Assembly (NCBI GenBank): GCA_028678635.1
Contig: JAJRDC010000081.1
Span: 1 to 5,270 of the forward strand
DNA length: 5,270 bases
Direction: 5' to 3'
Source of the DNA: Methanomicrobiales archaeon
GTDB taxonomy: Archaea > Halobacteriota > Methanomicrobia > Methanomicrobiales > JACTUA01
Part shown: piece by piece, positions 1-4,795 of the stretch
How positions within the stretch are numbered: the first letter of the stretch is position 1
How the letters are laid out: each line of letters begins with the position of its first letter
Translations under genes and position numbers: made by a program
Notes under the pieces: generated by a model
The model's database searches: none
Told to the model about the DNA's origin: nothing
The model's input: only the letters and a program-made list of their open reading frames with translations

Positions 1-125
1 GCGTTGATGTTCCCGCCGGTCGCCCGCTCGATCTCCCGGGGATAATGCTCCCGGTCCGGGTCCAGCAGGAAGAGGGTGAGGATCTCCACCCGGGTGCCCG
101 AGGTGAGAAGTCTGCGAAGCAGCAT
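1..125 (-). CDS. Winged-helix transcriptional regulator, N-terminal fragment (runs off left edge)
   Basis: Reading the minus strand from the ATG at 125-123 gives 41 complete codons, beginning MLLRRLLTSGTRVEIL and continuing with LFLLDPDREHYPREIERATG, still open at the window edge. The pattern (a short leader helix with a Ser/Thr-Gly-x-Arg turn, a hydrophobic helix, then 'hYxREI.R.TG') is that of archaeal ArsR-like winged-helix DNA-binding domains; REIERATGGNIN would run into the recognition helix. An in-frame TAA lies 15 bases upstream of the ATG, so this ATG is the earliest possible start. There is no Shine-Dalgarno sequence, but a TATA box lies about 32 bases upstream, which fits a leaderless message. 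The ligand, targets and C-terminal domain are outside the window. The family call rests on recall of the motif pattern from about 40 residues, so it is moderate. Confidence 0.68.
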   Translation of the reverse strand, partial: MLLRRLLTSGTRVEILTLFLLDPDREHYPREIERATGGNIN

Positions 126-175
126 TTGAGTAAATAATTAGTCTATCTGGATAAATATTTTATTCATTTCTTTCC
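126..175 (-). promoter_or_regulatory. Archaeal promoter (BRE + TATA box) for the winged-helix regulator
   Basis: On the minus strand the sequence AAAATATTTA (about 161-152) is preceded by a purine-rich BRE-like stretch, GGAAAGAAATGA (175-164). This is the most AT-rich segment of the left part of a GC-rich window. The TATA centre lies about 32 bases before the ATG at 125. With the usual archaeal spacing of about 25-27 bases, transcription would start near 128-132, leaving only a few untranslated bases. No GGAGG/GGTGA-type ribosome site is present between the TATA box and the ATG. Confidence 0.66.
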
Positions 176-376
176 TTTTGAATCCCACTTTTCCCTGCCG
201 GATCCACCCCCTCCGTGACGACAGATGAGAAATGAGGGGAGAGAGCTCGGGCCGGGATTCGGGAAACCCTCCCGATCACCCTTCCTTCCTGAAGGGAAGG
301 CCCCCCCTCCGCGGCATATGATCATTATAGGCCAGATTCGAGAGAAATGGGGGGGGTGGCCGGGAACGTCACCCTT
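126..376. other. Non-coding spacer between two minus-strand genes
   Basis: This 251-bp gap separates the stop of the peroxiredoxin gene from the start of the winged-helix gene, both on the minus strand. Apart from the promoter at 126-175 I see no gene. Reading frames that cross it on the plus strand are antisense to the peroxiredoxin gene and have arginine/proline/serine-rich translations with no family resemblance. No oligo-T terminator run is visible on the minus strand below 377. Weak hairpins exist (for example around 259-275), but none is convincing. Confidence 0.55.
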
Positions 377-847
377 TTACATCTTCTCCAGGACCCCGAT
401 CACTTCCTGGATGTCCGGGACCGAGTGGACCGGGTACACCTTCACCCAGGATACGACCCTCTTCTCATCCAGGAGGATGTTGGCCCGCTCGGAGAAGCCG
501 TTCCCCTCCCGGAAGATGCCGAATGCGGCGGCCACCTTCCCGTGGGGCCAGAAGTCGCAGAGGAGGCGGGTCTTCCCGATGCCCAGCTGGTCTGCCCAGG
601 CCCGCTTGCAGGGTAGGGAGTCCACGCTGATCCCGACGGCAACAGTGTTCAGGTCCCCGAAGATCTTCCGGTGCTCCTCCAGGGATTGCATCTGCTGGGC
701 GCAGTACGGCGTCCAGGCCAGGGGGTGGAAGGAGAGGAGCACCCTCCTGTCCTGCTGCTCGTACAGGTCCCAGGTGGTGTTATCCTGATCCTTCAGGGAG
801 AAGTTCCGTGCCGGCTGCCCGGGCCGGACGATGGGCTGCTGGTCCAT
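377..847 (-). CDS. Peroxiredoxin (AhpC/TSA family, thiol peroxidase)
   Basis: This gene encodes a cytoplasmic cysteine-based peroxidase that reduces hydrogen peroxide or organic peroxides, an oxygen-defence enzyme common in anaerobic archaea. Numbered from the upstream ATG at 877, the active-site loop reads FHPLAWTPYC at 50-59. It keeps the family signature P-x3-T-x2-C, with Pro52, Thr56 and peroxidatic Cys59. The conserved arginine lies at 131 in SERANILLDE, and the DFWPHG..A.AFGIF segment at 108-122 is typical of the AhpE/BCP-like branch. Two more cysteines, Cys90 and Cys107, could act as resolving residues; this is inference. The start at 847 (MDQQPIVRPG) is chosen because GGTGA lies four bases upstream of it (856-852), while the ATG at 877 has no ribosome site and adds ten residues the family does not need. 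From 847 the protein is 156 residues, a normal full length. It is divergent from pycB and stands alone. Confidence 0.9.
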   Translation of the reverse strand: MDQQPIVRPGQPARNFSLKDQDNTTWDLYEQQDRRVLLSFHPLAWTPYCAQQMQSLEEHRKIFGDLNTVAVGISVDSLPCKRAWADQLGIGKTRLLCDFWPHGKVAAAFGIFREGNGFSERANILLDEKRVVSWVKVYPVHSVPDIQEVIGVLEKM

Positions 848-890
848 GGGTTCACCGGTAGATACCCGGTTTCCCATGCGATATCATGGT
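848..890 (-). promoter_or_regulatory. Ribosome site and weak candidate TATA box for the peroxiredoxin gene
   Basis: On the minus strand GGTGA (856-852) sits four bases before the ATG at 847 and matches the archaeal anti-Shine-Dalgarno. Further upstream ATGATATCG (887-879) is the only modest AT-rich TATA candidate. If used, it would place the transcription start near 858-862, downstream of the alternative ATG at 877 and consistent with the start at 847. The TATA call is weak; the ribosome site is good. Confidence 0.42.
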
Positions 891-1090
891 TGCGGAACAC
901 AATCGAGCGATCACGGGGGGGAGAAAACTCCGGCAACCTTGTCTCCGAATTTCTGTCGGGGAGGGACCGGGATGGGTCTCCCCACGCAAAGGGGTGAAAC
1001 CGTCACATGCAGGGCGGGGAGGATTCGGTCCCGGCCCGGGGCCCTGTGGTGGATGGTGAGATCAATCGTGTCTCCGGCACCCCCGTTCAT

Positions 1091-1167
1091 GGAGTGATAT
1101 TTTTTTATACTGGAGCCACTGAAGCTTCCAGAGGTTTCATTTACCCGAGGATCCGCCCGGAGGAGAG
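1091..1167 (+). promoter_or_regulatory. pycBA promoter (TATA box) and strong ribosome binding site
   Basis: TTTTTTATA at 1101-1109 is a clear archaeal TATA box in GC-rich surroundings, preceded by purine-rich GGAGTGA (1091-1097) as a possible BRE. Transcription should begin about 25 bases downstream, near 1130, giving a 5' leader of roughly 35-40 bases. The leader contains GGAGGAG at 1159-1165, a near-perfect Shine-Dalgarno sequence four bases before the ATG at 1168 (counting from GGAGG). An imperfect inverted repeat, TGGAGC (1111-1116) against GCTTCCA (1124-1130), lies between the TATA box and the predicted start and could be an operator. Confidence 0.72.
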
Positions 1168-2913
1168 ATGGCCAAACCTGCATCCACCACACTGCAGATC
1201 ACGGACACCACGCTCCGTGATGCCCACCAGTCGCTGATCGCCACGCGCCTCCGGACCGAGGACTCGGTGCCTCTGGCCCGCCTGATCGACAGGGCAGGGT
1301 TCTGGTCGGTGGAGGCGTGGGGCGGGGCCACGTTCGATACCGCCATCCGGTTCTGCAACGACGACCCGTGGGAACGGTTAAAGGCGCTGAAGGAGGCTCT
1401 CCCCCACACACCCGTCCAGATGCTCCTCCGGGGGCAGAACCTGGTGGGGTACCGTCACTACCCGGACGACGTGGTGGAGAGGTTCGTGCCCGCCGCCCAC
1501 CGGTGGGGAGTGGACGTCTTCCGGGTCTTTGACGCGTTAAACGATATCCGGAACATGAAAAAGGCCATGGAGGAGGTGAAGAAGTGCGGGGCCCACCTCC
1601 AGGGGGCCATCTGTTATACGACAAGCCCCGTCCACTCCGTCCCCACATTCGTGGAGATGGCGAAGGAGCTGGCAGGTTTTGACTGCGACTCCATCTGCGT
1701 GAAGGACATGGCCGGGCTTATCAAGCCGGACCCTGCCCGGGAGTTGATCACCGGGATCAAGAGGGCCACGGGGCTCCCCGTCGACCTCCATGCGCACTGC
1801 ACGGCAGGGATCGCCCCCATGTCCTACCAGGCGGCCATCGAGGCCGGCGTGGACATCCTGGACACAGCCATGTCCCCCTTTGCCATGGGCACCTCGCAGC
1901 CGCCCACCGAGAGCATCATCGCCTCGGTGGAGGGGACGCCCCGGGCCACGGGGATCTCCCTCGTCACCCTCCGGGATATCCGGGATTACTGCCTGAAGAT
2001 CCGGGAGAAGTACGGGGCCATTCTCGATCCCATCTCCGAGCGGGTAGACAGCGACGTCCTCCTGTACCAGCTCCCCGGGGGCATGATCTCCAACCTGGTC
2101 TCCCAGCTGAAGGAGCAGGATGCCCTGAACCGGATGACTGACGTGTACCAGGAGATCCCGAAGGTCCGGGAGGACCTGGGCTACCCGCCCCTCGTCACCC
2201 CCACGTCCCAGATCGTGGGCACCCAGGCGGTCTTCAACGTGCTCATCGGAGGGGAACGGTACACCAACGTGACGATGGAGGTGAAGGATTACCTGCGGGG
2301 GTGGTACGGGAAGGCCCCCGGGCCGGTGAACGAGGCCATCCGGAAGAAGATCATCGGGAACGAGAAGGTGATCACCGTCCGGCCGGCAGACCTGCTGGAG
2401 CCCGCGTACGAGAAGATGAAGAAGGAGGCCGTGGCCCAGGGGCTTATTAAAAAGGAGGAGGATATCCTCACCTACATCCTGTATCCCGCCGTCGCCCCGG
2501 CGTTCCTCAGGGGCGAGAAGAAGGCCGAGGAGCTCCCGAAGAAGGCGGCGGCCGCGGGGTCGTCCCCGCCGGCAGGGATCCCGTCGGCCATGGAGGTGGA
2601 GGTGGATGGCGAGGTGTACGCGGTCCGGATCGTCTCCGTCGGCGGGAGCGCCGTGGCCCAGGCCGCGGAGCCGGGCAAGAAGGCCCCCCGTGGCGAGGTG
2701 GAGGGCGGCATCAAGGCCAGCATGCAGGGGATGGTCCTGAAGATCCTCGTCTCGGTGGGCTCCGCGGTGAAGCAGGGGGAGACCCTCCTTGTCCTGGAGG
2801 CCATGAAGATGGAGAACCCGGTCACCAGCCCCCGGGACGGCAGGGTGACGGACATCTTCGTGGACACGGGGGACATTGTGTCAGGCGGTGACGTCCTCCT
2901 GGTGGTCCGATGA
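1168..2913 (+). CDS. pycB: Pyruvate carboxylase subunit B (carboxyltransferase plus biotin carrier)
   Basis: This is the 581-residue subunit that moves the carboxyl group from carboxybiotin to pyruvate, giving oxaloacetate. Residues about 8-290 form the carboxyltransferase barrel. The opening motif is DTTLRDAHQSL (Asp13 as metal ligand), followed by WGGATFD (51-57), LLRGQNLVGY (86-95) and FRVFDALND (118-126). VKDMAG (178-183) carries Lys179, the lysine that is carbamylated in the family, and LHAHCTAG (207-214) carries the metal-binding His208 and His210. A helical PYC/OADA-type domain follows to about 445. A Lys/Ala/Pro-rich linker follows, then a MEVEVDGEVY segment (475-484) and a biotinyl domain at about 513-581 with EAMKMEN, where Lys547 is the biotin site. 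The length matches methanogen PycB. The related OadA of sodium-pumping oxaloacetate decarboxylase has the same architecture, but the adjacent biotin carboxylase gene and the absence of membrane subunits favour PycB. The start has a strong ribosome site. The last four bases overlap pycA. Confidence 0.96.
   Translation: MAKPASTTLQITDTTLRDAHQSLIATRLRTEDSVPLARLIDRAGFWSVEAWGGATFDTAIRFCNDDPWERLKALKEALPHTPVQMLLRGQNLVGYRHYPDDVVERFVPAAHRWGVDVFRVFDALNDIRNMKKAMEEVKKCGAHLQGAICYTTSPVHSVPTFVEMAKELAGFDCDSICVKDMAGLIKPDPARELITGIKRATGLPVDLHAHCTAGIAPMSYQAAIEAGVDILDTAMSPFAMGTSQPPTESIIASVEGTPRATGISLVTLRDIRDYCLKIREKYGAILDPISERVDSDVLLYQLPGGMISNLVSQLKEQDALNRMTDVYQEIPKVREDLGYPPLVTPTSQIVGTQAVFNVLIGGERYTNVTMEVKDYLRGWYGKAPGPVNEAIRKKIIGNEKVITVRPADLLEPAYEKMKKEAVAQGLIKKEEDILTYILYPAVAPAFLRGEKKAEELPKKAAAAGSSPPAGIPSAMEVEVDGEVYAVRIVSVGGSAVAQAAEPGKKAPRGEVEGGIKASMQGMVLKILVSVGSAVKQGETLLVLEAMKMENPVTSPRDGRVTDIFVDTGDIVSGGDVLLVVR
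2901..2913 (+). promoter_or_regulatory. pycB-pycA stop/start overlap (ATGA) with in-gene ribosome site
   Basis: The pycB stop TGA (2911-2913) and the pycA start ATG (2910-2912) share bases. GGTGGT at 2901-2906, inside the last codons of pycB, is a plausible ribosome site. The layout suggests translational coupling that would keep the two subunits in balance. Confidence 0.75.
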
Positions 2914-4400
2914 GCCACTTCGAGAAGATCCTGGTGGCAAACCGGGGCGAGATCGCCATCCGGGTGATGCGGGCCTGCCGGGAACTGGGTATCGAGACGG
3001 TGGCCATCTACTCCGAGCCAGACCAGAACGCACTGCACGTGAAGTACGCGGACGAGGCCTTCTGCGCCGGTAAGGCCCATCCCTCCACATCGTACCTGAA
3101 CCAGGCGCGGATCGTGGAGATCGCAAAGAAGAGCGGTGCAGAGGCGGTCCACCCCGGGTACGGATTTTTAGCCGAAAACCATCACTTTGCGAGGCTCGTT
3201 GAGTCGGAAGGGCTGATCTTCATCGGCCCCCACTGGCGGACCATCGAGGCCATGGGGTCCAAGATCGGCTCAAAAAGGATGATGAAGAAGGCCGGCGTTC
3301 CGGTCCTCCCCGGGACAGAGGAGGGAACCACGCCGGAGAAGGCCGCCATGGTGGCCGAGGAGATCGGGTACCCGGTGATCGTGAAGGCATCGGCCGGCGG
3401 CGGAGGTATCGGGATGCACATCGTGAACGATCCCGGGGCCCTCACCACCGCAATCGAGGCAGGCCAGCGTATCGCCCAGTCGGCCTTCGGGGATGCCACC
3501 GTCTTCATCGAGAAGTACCTGGTCAGGCCCCGACACATCGAGTTCCAGGTGCTGGCCGACTCGGCGGGGCACACGCTGCACCTCTTTGACCGGGAGTGTT
3601 CCATCCAGCGCCGCCACCAGAAGCTGGTTGAGGAGGCCCCCTGCCCCATCATGACCCCGGAGCTCCGGGACCGGATGAGTAAATCCGCGGTCCGGGTGGC
3701 GAAGACCGCCGGCTACACGAACGCCGGCACCGTGGAGTTCCTGTACTCGGAAGGCAGCTACTACTTCATGGAGATGAACACGAGGCTCCAGGTGGAGCAC
3801 ACGATCACCGAGGCCATCACCGGCGTGGATATCGTGAAGCAGCAGCTGGCCATCGCTGCCGGGAAGGACATCCCCTTCGACCAGGAGGACGTGGCCATCC
3901 GCGGTGCGGCCATTGAGTGCCGGATCAATGCCGAGGACCCTCTCAACAACTTCCAGTCAGACCCGGGCAAGATCGTGCGGTACCGTTCGCCCGGCGGGCC
4001 GGGGATCCGGCTGGACTCCGGTATCCACATGGGATACTCGATCCCTGTCCTCTACGACTCCCTGATCGCCAAGCTGACCGCGTGGGGCATGGACCGGCCC
4101 GAGGCGATCCAGCGGATGCGGCGGGCCATCTCCGAGTACGTGATCCTGGGGGTGAAAACCACGCTCCCCCTGCACCTGGCCCTGATGCACCACCCCAGGT
4201 TCATCAAGGGGGCCACCCATACCCATTTCCTGAAGGAAGAGGGCGTGATGGAGGTCCTGCCCCGCTACGTCCGGGAGGACGAGACCCGGATGGCGACCCT
4301 GGCCGCATCCCTCCGGCAGGGGAAGGAGGTGGTGGCCATCACCGCAGCGGTGAACGCATACCTGGCCGCCCGGCAGCAGGGCGGGAACCCGGGGAAATAA
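2910..4400 (+). CDS. pycA: Pyruvate carboxylase subunit A (biotin carboxylase)
   Basis: This subunit carboxylates the biotin on PycB using ATP and bicarbonate. At 496 residues it is longer than bacterial AccC (449) by a C-terminal extension usual for archaeal PycA. The N-terminal biotin carboxylase domain begins ILVANRGEIAIRV (7-19) and includes HPGYGFLAEN (81-90). The ATP-grasp region has the glycine-rich loop KASAGGGGIGM (159-169) and EKYL (201-204). RECSIQRRHQK (228-238) contains Cys230, Gln233, His236 and Lys238. Glu276, Glu288, Asn290, Arg292, Gln294, Val295, Glu296 and Arg338 all fall at the numbers known from E. coli AccC. Loop residue 167 is Ile where bacterial enzymes usually have Arg or Lys. 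The C-terminal biotin carboxylase domain follows to about 450. The ATG overlaps the pycB stop as ATGA, so translation is probably coupled, helped by GGTGG just upstream (2901-2905). AccC or propionyl-CoA carboxylase use cannot be excluded by sequence alone, but the PycB partner settles the likely role. Confidence 0.96.
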   Translation: MSHFEKILVANRGEIAIRVMRACRELGIETVAIYSEPDQNALHVKYADEAFCAGKAHPSTSYLNQARIVEIAKKSGAEAVHPGYGFLAENHHFARLVESEGLIFIGPHWRTIEAMGSKIGSKRMMKKAGVPVLPGTEEGTTPEKAAMVAEEIGYPVIVKASAGGGGIGMHIVNDPGALTTAIEAGQRIAQSAFGDATVFIEKYLVRPRHIEFQVLADSAGHTLHLFDRECSIQRRHQKLVEEAPCPIMTPELRDRMSKSAVRVAKTAGYTNAGTVEFLYSEGSYYFMEMNTRLQVEHTITEAITGVDIVKQQLAIAAGKDIPFDQEDVAIRGAAIECRINAEDPLNNFQSDPGKIVRYRSPGGPGIRLDSGIHMGYSIPVLYDSLIAKLTAWGMDRPEAIQRMRRAISEYVILGVKTTLPLHLALMHHPRFIKGATHTHFLKEEGVMEVLPRYVREDETRMATLAASLRQGKEVVAITAAVNAYLAARQQGGNPGK

Positions 4401-4430
4401 TTCCAAGAGGGAAGCTCAGATCTTTTTTTT
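4401..4430 (+). terminator. Oligo-T terminator of the pycBA operon
   Basis: A run of eight T (4423-4430) begins 23 bases after the pycA stop codon, in otherwise GC-rich DNA. Archaeal RNA polymerase terminates at such T runs without needing a hairpin. A small inverted repeat, TTCC (4401-4404) and GGAA (4410-4413) with a five-base loop, lies just before it but is too weak to matter much. The window has no other T run of this kind on the plus strand downstream of a gene. Confidence 0.78.
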
Positions 4431-4479
4431 CCCATCGGGCGTAGTACGACGAAGTCCTATCCTCATGTGGGAGTGTGCC

Positions 4480-4505
4480 CGGGAGGGGGCCGGGGTCCCC
4501 TCCCG
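4480..4505. repeat. GC-rich inverted repeat 1 (9-bp perfect stem)
   Basis: CGGGAGGGG (4480-4488) and CCCCTCCCG (4497-4505) are perfectly complementary, with an eight-base loop GCCGGGGT. The left arm and the downstream GGTCCCCTCCC (4494-4504) recur in inverted repeat 2, so the two are probably related copies. It lies 50 bases past the pyc T run, so it is not part of that terminator. Confidence 0.8.
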
Positions 4506-4547
4506 TCCGAGATTCTCAGAAACCGAGGTTTTCGTTCCTATTGCTGT

Positions 4548-4584
4548 GGGAGGGGGCGCAGCCCCCTCCCGGTCCCCTCCCCCC
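4548..4584. repeat. GC-rich inverted repeat 2 (10-bp perfect stem, 3-base loop)
   Basis: GGGAGGGGGC (4548-4557) and GCCCCCTCCC (4561-4570) are perfectly complementary with loop GCA, giving a very stable hairpin on either strand. It is followed by a second C-rich arm, GGTCCCCTCCC (4571-4581), identical to 4494-4504 of repeat 1. GGGAGGGGGC is likewise identical to 4481-4490. Repeat 2 thus looks like repeat 1 with extra sequence between its arms. Confidence 0.85.
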
Positions 4585-4587
4585 GGC

Positions 4588-4763
4588 GAGAGGATAGTCC
4601 ATTCCTCCGGCTCATTGCGCCGAAGATTCTCCATTCCGGATCAACCGGCGGGGGGGTGCCCACGCGGCGGGGGCGGAGCGCAGCGGAGCCCCCGAGAGCG
4701 TCCCAGAAGGAGTCTGCGGATGAATGGTACCGATATACAACGATGAGAGGATACAATCCATTC
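4588..4763. repeat. Short two-part direct repeat (GAGAGGATA + TCCATTC)
   Basis: GAGAGGATA followed closely by TCCATTC occurs at 4588-4604 (one base between the parts) and again at 4745-4763 (three bases between). The copies lie on the same strand 157 bp apart and bracket inverted repeat 3. Their origin is unknown; they could be the remains of a local duplication. Confidence 0.55.
4668..4694. repeat. GC-rich inverted repeat 3 (7-bp perfect stem)
   Basis: CGGGGGC (4668-4674) and GCCCCCG (4688-4694) form a perfect 7-bp stem around a 13-base centre that contains two copies of CGGAG and the core GCGCAGC (4678-4684). The same GCGCAGC core forms the tip of inverted repeat 2 (4556-4562), and both are flanked by GGGGGC and GCCCCC-type arms, suggesting a shared repeat family. 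Confidence 0.72.
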
Positions 4764-4765
4764 AT
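4720..4765. repeat. 8-bp inverted repeat around an AT-richer spacer
   Basis: ATGAATGG (4720-4727) and CCATTCAT (4758-4765) are perfect inverse copies separated by 30 bases. The right arm overlaps the second copy of the TCCATTC direct repeat. It lies 31 bases beyond the stop of the minus-strand transporter gene, so it could form a hairpin in that mRNA's 3' end. Confidence 0.5.
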
Positions 4766-4795
4766 GGAGATCAAAGGCTGCTGCATCCTCGGGGG

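Larger units (their letters stand above)
848..1167. other. Divergent control region between peroxiredoxin and pycB
   Basis: This 320-bp region separates the two divergently transcribed genes. Open frames crossing it on both strands give low-complexity, Arg/Gly/Pro-rich translations without recognisable domains, so I regard it as non-coding. It holds the pycB TATA box and ribosome site near its right end and the peroxiredoxin ribosome site at its left end. Between these (about 890-1090) are only GC-rich sequence and short imperfect inverted repeats, for example GGTGAGA at 1055-1061 against TCT and CACC at 1071-1081. Confidence 0.6.
4431..4795. other. Hairpin-rich non-coding spacer between convergent genes
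   Basis: Together with the terminator this gap is 395 bp, long for convergent genes in a compact archaeal genome. Open frames crossing it are made of the GC-rich repeats and read as Gly/Arg/Pro/Ser-rich protein with no domain resemblance, so I do not call a gene. It holds three GC-rich inverted repeats and several short direct repeats, listed separately. No tRNA- or rRNA-like sequence was recognised. Confidence 0.6.

Noticed and set aside
281..300. CCTTCC/GGAAGG inverted repeat, considered as the peroxiredoxin terminator.
   Set aside because: It has no following T run on the minus strand, and archaeal termination depends on T runs more than on hairpins.
225..788. A 187-codon plus-strand open frame opposite the peroxiredoxin gene.
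   Set aside because: It is antisense to a clearly real peroxiredoxin and has an Arg/Ser/Pro-rich translation with no family resemblance; such open frames are common in GC-rich DNA.
958..994. Two mutually exclusive small hairpins (GGGGAG/CTCCCC at 958-983 and CCCC/GGGG at 980-994), considered as a riboswitch or attenuator.
   Set aside because: They lie more than 100 bases upstream of the pyc TATA box, so outside the expected transcript, and are short G/C runs expected by chance at this GC content.
911..1192. Possible small genes in the divergent region on either strand.
   Set aside because: The frames overlap the pycB promoter and start, have no ribosome sites that I could see, and translate to unstructured Arg/Pro/Gly-rich sequence.
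2472..3152. A 226-codon minus-strand open frame across the pycB-pycA junction.
   Set aside because: It lies antisense to two conserved genes with intact catalytic motifs. Its protein is low-complexity and lacks domains, and no promoter or ribosome site was seen.
4431..4795. CRISPR array or tandem repeat locus.
   Set aside because: The repeats are few, differ in arm and loop length, and are not evenly spaced with unique spacers.
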